A DNA stretch of 64,000 nucleotides from Variovorax sp. CF079 (GTDB lineage: Bacteria; Pseudomonadota; Gammaproteobacteria; Burkholderiales; Burkholderiaceae_C): the NCBI RefSeq assembly GCF_900101545.1, contig NZ_FMZU01000009.1:1-64000 (forward strand), in the 5' to 3' direction. The notes under the pieces were generated by a model. That model did not search any database, was not told the DNA's origin, and was given only the letters and a program-made list of their open reading frames with translations. Shown here in pieces: positions 18,107-26,423 of the stretch. How positions within the stretch are numbered: the stretch's first letter is position 1; each line of letters begins with the position of its first letter. A program made the position numbers and the translations under genes.

Positions 18107-19414
18107 TCAGCGCGGCTTCTGCGGCGGCTTCTTTTCCTTCTCTTCGTCCTCGCCGCCGAACAGCTTTTCCACCTGCTGCCCGATGCGCGCGCCGATGGCG
18201 GTGCCGACACCCGGCAGCACGGCCGTGCCCACTGCGGCGCCGGCGAGCGCGCCGCCGGTCAGCGAAAGCTGCGGCTCGTCGAGCGTGCCGGCGAGCTTGA
18301 AGGGCACGCCGACCACGCCGTCGACCAGGTCGATTGCTGCCTCGCCGCTCAGGCGCCGGTTGAGCACCGTGGCGCTGCCGCTCGCGGTGAGCAAGCCGGA
18401 GCGCGCCTGCAGGCCGGTGTAGCGAAGCACGATGCCGTCGTCGCCGGACTGGGTGTCGAGGGTGCCCGTGAGGTCGTCGAACACGGTCTGGCCGCTGCGG
18501 TCCGCGCCGGCGGTGCTGACTGCCTTCGCGAGATCGAAGCCCTTCAAGGTCGCGGGCTTGACCGTGAATCGGGTGCGCGTGTGCAGCCGGCGCACCATCT
18601 CGCCCAGGTTGTCGCCCTCGGTTTCGAGCTCGGTCTGGCCGTCAATCCTGCCTTCGACCACGTTGCGCCGCGCAAAGGCGCCGACCAGCCCGGCGATGTC
18701 CACGCCCTTCGGCGACAGCTGGGCCGTGAGGCGCATCCGGCCCTGGTCGAGCACCCGCAGCGCCGCATCGCCGTTCCACGAGCCGCCGCCCACATCGATC
18801 TTCACGCGCCAGCGGTCCTGCTCGCCTTCGCGTTCGACGCGCATCCTCGCGGCGGGCGATGCGCCGCGCCGCGACACTTCGGCCTCGCGCGGGCGCCAGC
18901 CGCGGTCGAAGCGCAGGTCGGCGTCGTAGGCCAATCCGATGTCGCGGCGGTCGATCCAGGTCACATCGCGCAGCCGCAGGTGTTCGAGCGCAACCTCCGC
19001 CGGGCTCCACGCGCCGGCCAACGCCGTGGCCGCATCGCTCCACTGCCAACGCCCGCGGAAGGCGCGCACCGAGGTGCGCGGCAGCACGGCACCCTCGATT
19101 TCGACGGCATCGATCGCGATCCTGCGATTCCACAGCGCGGCGAGCTGCGGCCGCACGACCACGCGCCGCACGGTGATCGGGCGCTCCTGCACGGTCGCGA
19201 GATCGCTCAGCACCACCACCGGGATCGGCCTCAGCGACCAGTGCGCCCCGCCGATGCGAAGGCCGATGCCGGAGGCCTTCTCGAAGCGCTGGCCGATCTC
19301 GGCCGCGAGCGCTTCGTCGCTCGGCAACAGCCGCCAGGCCAACAGGGCCAGGCCGCCCAGCAAGAGCAGCACCGCGACGGCGGTGCCGGTGATCCATCGT
19401 CCTGCGCGGGTCAT
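18107..19414 (-). CDS. AsmA-family membrane-anchored protein
   Basis: The 435-residue protein has one N-terminal transmembrane anchor (WITGTAVAVLLLLGGLALLAWRLL) followed by a periplasmic AsmA-type region rich in beta strands (GLRIGGAHWSLRPIPVVVLSDL near residue 50; LTGTLDTQSGDDGIVLRYTGLQARSGLLTASGSATV toward the end). AsmA-like proteins form elongated beta-groove structures linked to phospholipid or envelope homeostasis. The C-terminus is a highly charged lysine/glutamate tail (GGEDEEKEKKPPQKPR). It is short compared with TamB or AsmA, resembling the smaller family members. It stands alone, convergent with the LysR gene. Confidence 0.82.
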   Translation of the reverse strand: MTRAGRWITGTAVAVLLLLGGLALLAWRLLPSDEALAAEIGQRFEKASGIGLRIGGAHWSLRPIPVVVLSDLATVQERPITVRRVVVRPQLAALWNRRIAIDAVEIEGAVLPRTSVRAFRGRWQWSDAATALAGAWSPAEVALEHLRLRDVTWIDRRDIGLAYDADLRFDRGWRPREAEVSRRGASPAARMRVEREGEQDRWRVKIDVGGGSWNGDAALRVLDQGRMRLTAQLSPKGVDIAGLVGAFARRNVVEGRIDGQTELETEGDNLGEMVRRLHTRTRFTVKPATLKGFDLAKAVSTAGADRSGQTVFDDLTGTLDTQSGDDGIVLRYTGLQARSGLLTASGSATVLNRRLSGEAAIDLVDGVVGVPFKLAGTLDEPQLSLTGGALAGAAVGTAVLPGVGTAIGARIGQQVEKLFGGEDEEKEKKPPQKPR

Positions 19415-19519
19415 GATGAAAGCTTATGCCGTACAAGGCCGGCGGCAGTGTCGGCGGGAGGCCCGTCGTATCAGGGCCAGTCGCTATAGTTTTGGCCACA
19501 TCGAACAGGAGAATGCCGC

Positions 19520-19942
19520 ATGCCCATCTGGAAAAAAGAAATCTCGATCGAAGAACTGACTCGCAGCCACATCGACACCGCGGTCCAGACGCTGGGCGTC
19601 GAGTTCCTTGAGATCGGTGACGATTTCATTCGCGCCCGCGTGCCGGTGAACGAGCGCACGCGCCAGCCCTTCGGCATCCTGCACGGCGGCGTGTCGGTGG
19701 TGCTGGCCGAGACGCTGGGCTCCTGCGGCGCCCACTACTCGGCGCCCGAAGGCGAGCGCTGCGTGGGACTGGACATCAATGCCAATCACATCAAGGCCAC
19801 GACCTCCGGCTGGGTCACCGGCACCGCGCGGCCGGTGCACCGCGGCCGCAGCACGCAGGTGTGGCAGATCGACATGACCAACGACGCGGGCGAACTCACT
19901 TGCGTCTCCCGCATCACCATGGCGGTGCTGAAGGCGCGCTGA
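19520..19942 (+). CDS. Hotdog-fold acyl-CoA thioesterase (MenI/YdiI-PaaI type)
   Basis: The 140-residue protein has the hotdog signature RQPFGILHGGVSVVLAETLGSCGAH, where the HGG segment and the following glutamate form the catalytic site of the MenI/YdiI/4HBT-II group, and VGLDINANHIKATTSGWVTGTARPVHRGRSTQVWQI for the long sheet. Expected activity is hydrolysis of aryl- or acyl-CoA esters in the cytoplasm. AGGAGA precedes the ATG at 19520. It is followed after 49 bases by a nucleobase permease gene on the same strand, probably without functional relation. Confidence 0.9.
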   Translation: MPIWKKEISIEELTRSHIDTAVQTLGVEFLEIGDDFIRARVPVNERTRQPFGILHGGVSVVLAETLGSCGAHYSAPEGERCVGLDINANHIKATTSGWVTGTARPVHRGRSTQVWQIDMTNDAGELTCVSRITMAVLKAR

Positions 19943-19991
19943 CCGGCGGAGCCCGGGATCCCGACAAAGACAACAACCGAGGAGAAGAACA

Positions 19992-21350
19992 ATGAGCGAT
20001 TCCTACCTTCCCCGCTGGCGCGAAGTCGCAGCCGGCAGCACCGCCGTGGTGGCGCCCGACGAGCGGCTGCCCTGGCCGCAAACGGCCGCGATGGGCGTGC
20101 AGCACGTGATCGCGATGTTCGGCGCCACGGTGCTGGCGCCGATCCTCATGGGCTTCAATCCCAACATCGCGATCCTGATGAGCGGCGTCGGCACGCTGAT
20201 CTTCTTCGTCGTCACCGGCGGCCGGGTGCCCAGCTACCTGGGCTCGAGCTTCGCCTTCATCGGCGTGGTGATCGCGGCCACGGGCTATGCCGGCCAGGGG
20301 CCGAACGCCAACCTGGGCGTGGCGCTGGGCGGCATCATCGCCTGCGGCCTGGTCTACACATTGATCGGCATCCTGGTGGCCGTCACCAACGAGCGCCATC
20401 ACAAGACGGCGCCCCTGCGGGGCATGGAGGTCGAGGAGATCGAGCAGGACGTTGCGGTGCACTGGATCGAACGGCTGATGCCGCCGGTGGTCACCGGCGC
20501 GGTGGTCGCGGTGATCGGGCTCAACCTGGCGAGCGTGCCGATCAAGAACATGGCGCCGACCGGCTTCGACACCTGGATCCAGGCGCTGACCTTTCTTTGC
20601 GTCGGCCTGATCGCGGTCTACACGCGCGGCATGGTGCAGCGCTTGCTGATCCTGATGGGGCTGATCGCCGCGAGCGTGATCTACGCAGTGCTGACCAACG
20701 GCCTCGGGCTGGGCAAGCCGATCGACTTCACGGCCCTCGGCACCGCGCCATGGTTCGGCCTGCCGCGGTTCGCGGTGCCGGTGTTCGATGTCAACGCGAT
20801 GCTGCTGATCGCGCCGGTGGCGGTGATCCTCGTGGCCGAGAACCTGGGCCACATCAAGGCCGTGAGCGCGATGACGGGGCGCGACCTCAACCCCTATCTC
20901 GGCCGCGCCTTCATCGGCGACGGCATCGCGACCATGGTGAGCGGCGCGGCCGGCGGCACCGGCGTCACGACCTATGCGGAAAACATCGGCGTGATGGCGG
21001 CCACCAAGATCTATTCCACGGCGATGTTCGTGGTCGCCGCGCTGATCGCGCTGCTGCTGGGCTTCAGCCCCAAGTTCGGCGCGCTGATCCAGGCCATCCC
21101 GCTGCCGGTGATGGGCGGCGTCAGCATCGTGGTCTTCGGCCTGATCGCGGTCGCGGGCGCCAAGATCTGGGTCGACAACAAGGTCGACTTCTCGCAGAAC
21201 AAGAACCTGATCGTGGCTGCGATCACGCTGATCATCGGCACCGGCGATTTCACGCTGAAGTTCGGCCAGTTCGCGCTCGGCGGCATCGGCACGGCGACCT
21301 TCGGCGCGATCCTGCTCTACGCGCTGCTGAGCCGCTCGCGCCAGGCCTGA
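19992..21350 (+). CDS. NCS2-family nucleobase permease (uracil/xanthine type)
   Basis: The 452-residue protein shows the NCS2 fold with about 12-14 hydrophobic segments. Diagnostic stretches are MGVQHVIAMFGATVLAPILMG near residue 33, GGRVPSYLGSSFAFIG, VAENLGHIKAVSAMTGRDLNPYLGRAFIGDGIATMVSGAAGGTGVTTYAENIGVMAATKIYST, which carries the conserved glutamate and the NCS2 motif around TYAENIGV. The subfamily with this motif transports uracil or related pyrimidines with protons. The start is preceded by GAGGAG. Its 3' end overlaps the convergent hypothetical gene by 34 bases. Confidence 0.92.
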   Translation: MSDSYLPRWREVAAGSTAVVAPDERLPWPQTAAMGVQHVIAMFGATVLAPILMGFNPNIAILMSGVGTLIFFVVTGGRVPSYLGSSFAFIGVVIAATGYAGQGPNANLGVALGGIIACGLVYTLIGILVAVTNERHHKTAPLRGMEVEEIEQDVAVHWIERLMPPVVTGAVVAVIGLNLASVPIKNMAPTGFDTWIQALTFLCVGLIAVYTRGMVQRLLILMGLIAASVIYAVLTNGLGLGKPIDFTALGTAPWFGLPRFAVPVFDVNAMLLIAPVAVILVAENLGHIKAVSAMTGRDLNPYLGRAFIGDGIATMVSGAAGGTGVTTYAENIGVMAATKIYSTAMFVVAALIALLLGFSPKFGALIQAIPLPVMGGVSIVVFGLIAVAGAKIWVDNKVDFSQNKNLIVAAITLIIGTGDFTLKFGQFALGGIGTATFGAILLYALLSRSRQA

Positions 21351-21649
21351 ATGCGCCGGCGCGGGAGGGTGCGCGATCGGTAGACGATTTCGATGCGCGC
21401 CATGAGTTCGCGAAACAGTCCCATCGGATCCTCGACCATGCGCGTCACCGGATAGCTGCCGAGCGCAAAGCCGGCAAAGCAGATCTGGACGCGGTCGAAG
21501 TACAGGAAGAGGCCCTGGCCCGCGTCCTGCAGGCAGCGCTCGGCTGTTTCGAAGAAATCGTCGCGCGGAAGCACGGCCTGCGCCGCCGCACCGAGGCTGT
21601 AGGTGTAGAGGTCGGGCTGGACGGTCCGGATATCGAGGATGGGTTGCAT
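21317..21649 (-). CDS. Hypothetical protein upstream of min operon
   Basis: The 110-residue protein begins MQPILDIRTVQPDLYTYSLG and contains QDAGQGLFLYFDRVQICFAGFALGSYPVTRMVEDPMGLFRELMARIEIVYRSRTL. It has no signal peptide and no recognised domain. The compact globular composition and codon use fit a real gene, although its ribosome-binding site is weak. Its 3' end overlaps the end of the permease gene on the opposite strand. A divergent minC start lies 201 bases away. Confidence 0.6.
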   Translation of the reverse strand: MQPILDIRTVQPDLYTYSLGAAAQAVLPRDDFFETAERCLQDAGQGLFLYFDRVQICFAGFALGSYPVTRMVEDPMGLFRELMARIEIVYRSRTLPRRRIQAWRERLSSA

Positions 21650-21850
21650 GGCAGGAAATGCGCCTTTTTGAAGCGGGCCAGTCTGCGAAGAGATTTCCGG
21701 GGCCCGTGTAGGAATCGGGCGCTCCTTCATGACCGCAAAAAATGCAACCTGGTGCAAGAGATGTTGTGCCGCGTGTTCTTTCACCAGCCTGTCAGCGGCG
21801 TGCGGCCTGCTCCCCGTTAGACTCCAACGCTTTTCGCACCAACGTTTTCC

Positions 21851-22606
21851 ATGGCCGATGCTTCCGCCGCGCGCACCAAGGCGGTATTCGAATTCAAGAG
21901 CGCGACGCTGCCGCTGATCGCCGTGATCCTCAAGACGGCCGAGCTCGGCGTTCTCGCCGAGGCGCTGGACGTCCAGTTGGCCGATTCGCCTGACTTCTTC
22001 GATCAGGAGCCGGTGGTCATCGACCTCTCGCAGCTGCAGGAGAACGAAGCGGGCGCCAATATCGACTTTGCCGCGCTGCGCGCGTTGCTGGCGCGCCACC
22101 AGACGCAGCCGATCGCCGTGCGCGGCGGCAACGATGCGCAGAGTGCCGCGGCCCGTGCCGCCGGCCTGTCGCTGGCCGCGATGCCGGTGACGCCGAGCCC
22201 CCGCGCGCCTGCGCCGCCGGCCGAGGCGCCCAGCGAGGCGCCGCAAATCGTGCGCGAAGTGCCGGTGCCGGCGAATGGCACGCTGGTGATCGACAAGCCC
22301 TTGCGCTCGGGCCAGCAGGTGTATGCACGGGGCGGCGACGTGGTCGTGACCGCCGTGGTCAGCTTCGGCGCCGAGGTGATCGCCGACGGCAACGTCCACG
22401 TCTATGCACCGCTGCGCGGCAAGGCGATCGCCGGTGCGCGCGGCAATGCCGAGGCGCGCATCTTCACGACCTGCATGGAAGCGCAGCTGGTGGCGATCGC
22501 GGGCATCTACCGCACCTCGGAAGTCGCTCTGCCGGCAGACATCGCAGGCAAGCCGGCACAGATCTCGCTCGACGGCAAGAAAATCGTGATGAGCGCGATT
22601 CAATGA
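21851..22606 (+). CDS. minC: Septum-site inhibitor MinC
   Basis: The 251-residue protein has the MinC two-domain form. The N-terminal domain (residues about 8-105, VFEFKSATLPLIAVILKTAELGVLAEALD) inhibits FtsZ assembly, a proline/alanine-rich linker follows (PRAPAPPAEAPSEAP), and the C-terminal beta-helix domain (TLVIDKPLRSGQQVYARGGDVVVTAVVSFGAEVIADGNVHVYAPLRGKAIAGARGN) binds MinD. It works with MinD and MinE to restrict division to midcell. It is the first gene of minCDE, 48 bases before minD. Confidence 0.96.
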   Translation: MADASAARTKAVFEFKSATLPLIAVILKTAELGVLAEALDVQLADSPDFFDQEPVVIDLSQLQENEAGANIDFAALRALLARHQTQPIAVRGGNDAQSAAARAAGLSLAAMPVTPSPRAPAPPAEAPSEAPQIVREVPVPANGTLVIDKPLRSGQQVYARGGDVVVTAVVSFGAEVIADGNVHVYAPLRGKAIAGARGNAEARIFTTCMEAQLVAIAGIYRTSEVALPADIAGKPAQISLDGKKIVMSAIQ

Positions 22607-22654
22607 AGCGGCGCGCCTCGCACACCTGACAACCGAAATAAACGAAGGAATGGA

Positions 22655-23470
22655 ATGGCCAAAATTGTGGTGGTGACCTCGGGCAAGGGCGGCGTCGGCA
22701 AGACGACCACGAGCGCGAGCTTTGCGTCGGGGCTCGCGCTTGCCGGCAAGAAGACGGCCGTGATCGATTTCGACGTCGGCCTGCGCAACCTCGACCTGAT
22801 CATGGGCTGCGAACGGCGCGTGGTGTACGACCTGATCAACGTGATCCAGGGCGAGGCCAACCTGAATCAGGCCCTCATCAAGGACAAGCAGTGCGACAAC
22901 CTGTTCGTGCTGGCCGCTTCGCAGACGCGCGACAAAGACGCGCTCACGCAGGACGGCGTCGAGAAGGTTCTGACGGACCTCGGCGGAATGGACTTCGACT
23001 ACATCGTCTGCGACTCCCCGGCCGGCATCGAGACCGGTGCGCTGATGGCGATGCACTTCGCCGACGAGGCCCTGGTCGTGACCAATCCGGAAGTTTCGTC
23101 GGTGCGCGATTCCGACCGCATCCTCGGCATGCTCGGCAGCAAGACGAAGCGCGCGAAGAACGGCGGCGACCCGATCAAGGAGCACCTGCTGATCACGCGC
23201 TACAACCCGAACCGCGTGGCCGGCGGCCAGATGCTCTCGCTGGAGGACATCAAGGACATCCTGCGCATCAAGCTGATCGGCGTGATCCCCGAATCCGAAA
23301 GCGTGCTCCAGGCTTCCAACCAGGGCGTGCCCGCGATCCACGACAAGGAAAGCGACGTGGCCGAGGCTTATAGCGACGTGGTGGCGCGCTTCCTCGGCGA
23401 AGACAAGCCGATGCGCTTCATCGATGCCGAGAAGCCGGGCTTCTTCAGGCGCATGTTCGGAGGGAGATAA
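22655..23470 (+). CDS. minD: Septum-site ATPase MinD
   Basis: The 271-residue protein has the deviant Walker A motif GKGGVGKTT at residues 10-18, the MinD stretch DFDVGLRNLDLIMGCERRVVYDLINVI, VVTNPEVSSVRDSDRILGML and a C-terminal amphipathic membrane-targeting helix (EKPGFFRRMFGGR). MinD dimerises with ATP on the inner membrane, recruits MinC and oscillates under MinE control. AAGGA precedes the ATG. It lies between minC and minE, with minE starting 3 bases after its stop. Confidence 0.98.
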   Translation: MAKIVVVTSGKGGVGKTTTSASFASGLALAGKKTAVIDFDVGLRNLDLIMGCERRVVYDLINVIQGEANLNQALIKDKQCDNLFVLAASQTRDKDALTQDGVEKVLTDLGGMDFDYIVCDSPAGIETGALMAMHFADEALVVTNPEVSSVRDSDRILGMLGSKTKRAKNGGDPIKEHLLITRYNPNRVAGGQMLSLEDIKDILRIKLIGVIPESESVLQASNQGVPAIHDKESDVAEAYSDVVARFLGEDKPMRFIDAEKPGFFRRMFGGR

Positions 23471-23473
23471 GCC

Positions 23474-23758
23474 ATGTCCCTCCTCTCGTTCCTCTTGGGC
23501 GAAAAGAAGAAGACTGCGAGCGTCGCCAAGGAGCGGCTGCAGATCATCCTCGCGCACGAGCGCAGCAGCTTGAGCGGCAAGAAGCGGCCCGACTACCTGC
23601 CGGAACTGCAGCGCGAGCTGATCGCGGTGATCTCCAAGTACGTGTCGATCAAGGCCGAGGACATCAAGGTCAACCTGGAGAAGCAGGACGACCTCGAGGT
23701 GCTCGAGGTCAAGATCGAGCTGCCCGACGCGGCAGCGGCCGCGCTCGCGGCGCGCTGA
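23474..23758 (+). CDS. minE: Cell-division topological specificity factor MinE
   Basis: The 94-residue protein has the usual MinE parts: an N-terminal membrane/MinD-binding region ([30 protein letters not shown]) and the dimerisation domain ([43 protein letters not shown]). MinE stimulates MinD ATPase and drives pole-to-pole oscillation. Gene order and 3-base spacing after minD are standard. It ends 15 bases before a convergent hydrolase gene. Confidence 0.97.
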   Translation: MSLLSFLLGEKKKTASVAKERLQIILAHERSSLSGKKRPDYLPELQRELIAVISKYVSIKAEDIKVNLEKQDDLEVLEVKIELPDAAAAALAAR

Positions 23759-23773
23759 AGCTTCTTCCGGCGC

Positions 23774-24679
23774 TCAGGGCCGGACGATGAACGCGACCAC
23801 TTCCTGCAGCACCGAGGGCTCCTTGAGGATGCGCCGGTGGCCCAGGCCTTCGGTCGCGATCAGCCGCGCGCCCGCGATCGCATCGCGGTAGGCCACGCCG
23901 TCCGCGAAGCGATTGACACGGTCGTCGCGATCGTGCACGACCAGCGTGGGCTGGCCGATGCGCGGGCCGACGGCGGCCGGCTCCAGGAGCGGCATCAGGA
24001 TGCCCTCACGCGCCTCGATCCGCCGCTGCATCGCGGCGCGCGTGCGCTCGCTGAGGCCGAACACGTGCGCGAAATAGCGCGTGAACGCGTGCGGCGACGC
24101 GGGCGGCGCCAGCAGCACCAGGCTTTGCGCGGGCAGGCCGCGGCCCGCGGCGTAGGCCAGCGCGTTGGCGCCCAGCGAGTGCGCGACCACGGCCTGCAGA
24201 ATGGCGCCCTGCTGCACCAGCCGCGCTGCCACATAGTCGACGGCACGTGCGAACTGCGGCAAGTTGCTGACGGTGCCCGCGCTGCGGCCATGGGCCGGCA
24301 TCTCGAGCAGCACCGGCGTGAAACCCTCGGCCGCCACGGCCTGCGCGAGCGCCAGCATCTGGCCCGCATGACCGCCCCAGCCGTGCACCAGCAGGACCTT
24401 CGGCGTGTCGGCGGCCATCACGGCGGGCGTGTAGAGGCCCATGCTCGCGTCCTCGAAGGGCCAGGCTTCGCGCCGCCAGCCCGCGCCCGGGCCGTGGCGC
24501 CGGTTGATCCATTTGAGCGGCAGCGGCGTGCCGAAGAGCCGATAGGCGGCGCGGACCCCAAGAGCCGGCCAGGCGCGTTGCGCCGTGCCCAGCGCGAAGC
24601 GCAGTGCGCGCATCGCGAGGCTGGCGCCGTAGTAGTTGGAAGCGGCGGCGCTGGCGCCAGTGCTGATGGTGGATTCCAT
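23774..24679 (-). CDS. Alpha/beta hydrolase of the TetR-controlled locus
   Basis: The 301-residue protein has the alpha/beta hydrolase core: VLLVHGWGGHAGQM (oxyanion region), the nucleophile elbow VVAHSLGANAL, with serine in an AxHSLGAN setting, PTLVVHDRDDRVN for the acid and GLGHRRIL for the catalytic histidine. The N-terminal 80 residues (ALRFALGTAQRAWPALGVRAAYRLFG) are an extension seen in this group. Substrate is unknown. It starts 5 bases after the stop of a 37-residue membrane protein gene, so both are cotranscribed from a promoter carrying a TetR-type operator. The neighbouring phasin hints at lipid or polyester metabolism, which is inference. Confidence 0.87.
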   Translation of the reverse strand: MESTISTGASAAASNYYGASLAMRALRFALGTAQRAWPALGVRAAYRLFGTPLPLKWINRRHGPGAGWRREAWPFEDASMGLYTPAVMAADTPKVLLVHGWGGHAGQMLALAQAVAAEGFTPVLLEMPAHGRSAGTVSNLPQFARAVDYVAARLVQQGAILQAVVAHSLGANALAYAAGRGLPAQSLVLLAPPASPHAFTRYFAHVFGLSERTRAAMQRRIEAREGILMPLLEPAAVGPRIGQPTLVVHDRDDRVNRFADGVAYRDAIAGARLIATEGLGHRRILKEPSVLQEVVAFIVRP

Positions 24680-24681
24680 GC

Positions 24682-24795
24682 TCAGTACCAGACCCAGTCT
24701 TCGTTGCTGCGCGGGAGGCTGCGCACGGTATCAACGACGGAACGGATGCCCAGCCCCACCAGGCAGGCTCCAAGAAAGAGAAAAGCGATCAACAT
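24682..24795 (-). CDS. Small membrane protein, 37 residues
   Basis: A strong ribosome-binding sequence (AAAGGAG) precedes the ATG at 24795. The product starts MLIAFLFLGACLVGLGI, a single hydrophobic helix, and ends SLPRSNEDWVWY, a polar tail rich in aromatic residues. The TGA at 24682-24684 is 2 bases before the hydrolase ATG, and the TetR-type operator lies 18 bases upstream of the start. These three facts support a real gene despite the size. I do not recognise the family; it may anchor or modulate the hydrolase. Confidence 0.72.
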   Translation of the reverse strand: MLIAFLFLGACLVGLGIRSVVDTVRSLPRSNEDWVWY

Positions 24796-24812
24796 GAGGT
24801 TTCTCCTTTTAT

Positions 24813-24826
24813 CGCACAGTTGTGCG
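24813..24826. promoter_or_regulatory. TetR-type operator, hydrolase side
   Basis: The perfect 14-base palindrome CGCACA-GT-TGTGCG followed by AAATT lies 18 bases upstream of the small membrane protein start. It shares the half-site GTGCGAAATT with the operator at 25480-25503, so both are probably bound by the TetR regulator encoded between them. Confidence 0.8.
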
Positions 24827-24869
24827 AAATTCAGACAAGGGAACGGGCAAGGCAGAGAGACATGGGGGT

Positions 24870-25472
24870 TCAGGCCCGGTAGCTGGCGACCAGCCGTTGC
24901 CAGGTCAGCACGGCGCGCTCAGCGGCACGCGGGTCGCGCAGGAAGCGCGCGTCGTGCAGCAGGGCCATCACCAGGCCGTTGATTTCGCTGACGAGCTGCG
25001 CGGGGTCGGTCTCGGCCTTGAGCTCGCCGGTCTCGATGGCCTGCAGCACGGTACGCCGGAGCGCGGCGCGCCAGCGCGTGACTTCTTCCAGCAGCAGGTC
25101 CCGCAGCTCGCCTTCGCGGTCGTCGAGCTCGAAGGCTCCAGCGGTGTAGATGCAGCCGGTTTCGATCTCCACGTCGCGCGTGCGCACGATCCAGCGAGAC
25201 ACGATCTCGTCGAGGCGCGCGAGGCCCTTGGGCTTTTGCATCGCAGGCACGAAGACATCGGCCAGGAAGCGGCGGCCGAATTCCTCGATCACCGCCTTCT
25301 GCAAGGCCTCGCGCGACCCCACGCGCGAGAACACCCCGCTCTTGGACAAGCCCAGCCGCGTGGCCACCGCTTGCAGCGTGATGGCCTCCAGGCCTTCGGC
25401 CGAGGCGAGATCCATCGCCGCACCGACGATGGCGGTGCGGGTCATCTCGCTCTTCTGGGTCTTGGCGTCCAT
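24870..25472 (-). CDS. TetR-family transcriptional regulator
   Basis: From the ATG at 25472 the protein has 200 residues. The N-terminal TetR helix-turn-helix reads TRTAIVGAAMDLASAEGLEAITLQAVATRLGLSKSGVFSRVGSREALQKAVIEEF, and the C-terminal ligand domain resembles the YxaF/LmrA-like type (RRTVLQAIETGELKAETDPAQLVSEINGLVMALLHDARFL). Its start is only 8 bases from a strong palindrome, suggesting autorepression, and a second copy of the same palindrome precedes the hydrolase operon on the other side. The phasin gene is divergent. Confidence 0.92.
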   Translation of the reverse strand: MDAKTQKSEMTRTAIVGAAMDLASAEGLEAITLQAVATRLGLSKSGVFSRVGSREALQKAVIEEFGRRFLADVFVPAMQKPKGLARLDEIVSRWIVRTRDVEIETGCIYTAGAFELDDREGELRDLLLEEVTRWRAALRRTVLQAIETGELKAETDPAQLVSEINGLVMALLHDARFLRDPRAAERAVLTWQRLVASYRA

Positions 25473-25479
25473 GCGAGCC

Positions 25480-25503
25480 AATTTAGCACATACGTGCGAA
25501 ATT
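25480..25503. promoter_or_regulatory. TetR-type operator between tetR and phasin genes
   Basis: GCACATACGTGC at 25486-25497 is a perfect palindrome, and the symmetry extends outward to AATTT on the left and AAATT on the right with one mismatched pair. It lies 8 bases upstream of the TetR start and 70 bases before the phasin gene, sharing GTGCGAAATT with the site at 24813-24826. Confidence 0.82.
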
Positions 25504-25572
25504 GCAAGCCACTTCCATGAAGCCCTGGTGTGGGCGTATCGTGGCAGCCCCAACCACAGAACGGAGAAAAGC

Positions 25573-26064
25573 ATGGCAACAAGCAGCAAATCGAGCGGCG
25601 CCACCGCCGCCAAGAAAGCGCGCCCCACGGCCGCGGAGGATGTCCAGGACGCCTTCATCAAGCCCCTCAAGGGCATGGCCGAACGCCTGCAGAACCTTCC
25701 GCTGGCGGGCGCCGCAGGCGCCATCGTCGAGAGCGGGCGCAAGGACCTGCAGGCGCTGGTGCAGGCCAACGAGAAGTCCTACCAGGGGTTGCAGGCGGTG
25801 GTGCAGCGCCAGACCGAGATGCTCAAGGCATCGATCGTCGAATGGCAGGGCACGGTGAAGGGGATGTCGCCCGCCGACCCGCGGGAGAATCTCGCCAAGC
25901 TCGATGCCATGGGCAAGGCCGCCTTCAAGCAGGCACTCGACGACATCCGCGAGCTGTCGGAACTGGCGGCCAAGTCGCAGGCCGAGGCTTTTGACATCGT
26001 GAGCGAACGCATCCGGTCCAACGTGGACGAGGTCAGCAAGCTGCTGCAGCCGAAGCGCAAATGA
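25573..26064 (+). CDS. Phasin family protein
   Basis: The 163-residue protein is almost entirely amphipathic helix with an alanine/lysine-rich N-terminus (SSKSSGATAAKKARPTAAEDVQD) and the phasin-like core GRKDLQALVQANEKSYQGLQAVVQRQTEMLKASIVEWQG, then KAAFKQALDDIRELSELAAKSQAEAFDIVSERIRSNVDEVSKLL. Phasins coat polyhydroxyalkanoate granules. GGAGAAAA precedes the ATG. The upstream operator suggests that TetR controls it together with the hydrolase operon. No PHA synthase gene is in this window. Confidence 0.87.
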   Translation: MATSSKSSGATAAKKARPTAAEDVQDAFIKPLKGMAERLQNLPLAGAAGAIVESGRKDLQALVQANEKSYQGLQAVVQRQTEMLKASIVEWQGTVKGMSPADPRENLAKLDAMGKAAFKQALDDIRELSELAAKSQAEAFDIVSERIRSNVDEVSKLLQPKRK

Positions 26065-26170
26065 TGCCTCGCCGATGTCTTATGGCCTGATCCGAGAAAA
26101 AGGTCCGTGACGCTTCACACAGGAAGCGTACATTGGTCCCCATTCCTCAGCGATCGGAAAAGAACCAGCC

Positions 26171-26419
26171 ATGGCATCGACTTCCACTTCCACGCGCACT
26201 TCCCCGACGGCGGCCGATGAAGCCGCGGCCCGGGAGCGGCTGCGGCAGGCGCTGCCTGCCACGGTCGATCTGCTGACCCAGCGCCAGGCCGACCGGATCG
26301 ACGACAAGGACATCGACGCCTACGTGAAACTGAACTGGCTCGAATGGCATGGCGGCGGGCTGCGCCTGACCATCACCGGGCGCAACGTGTGCGCCCAGAT
26401 GGCGCCGACCGCCGTCTGA
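26171..26419 (+). CDS. Small hypothetical protein
   Basis: The 82-residue product begins with a Ser/Thr-rich stretch (MASTSTSTRTSPTAADEAAARERLRQALPAT) and continues VDLLTQRQADRIDDKDIDAYVKLNWLEWHGGGLRLTITGRNVC, which looks globular and cytoplasmic. I do not recognise it. The ribosome-binding site is weak. The last codons end 4 bases before the convergent RcnB-like gene. It is kept because of codon bias and the plausible fold of the second half. Confidence 0.55.
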   Translation: MASTSTSTRTSPTAADEAAARERLRQALPATVDLLTQRQADRIDDKDIDAYVKLNWLEWHGGGLRLTITGRNVCAQMAPTAV

Positions 26420-26423
26420 AGCC

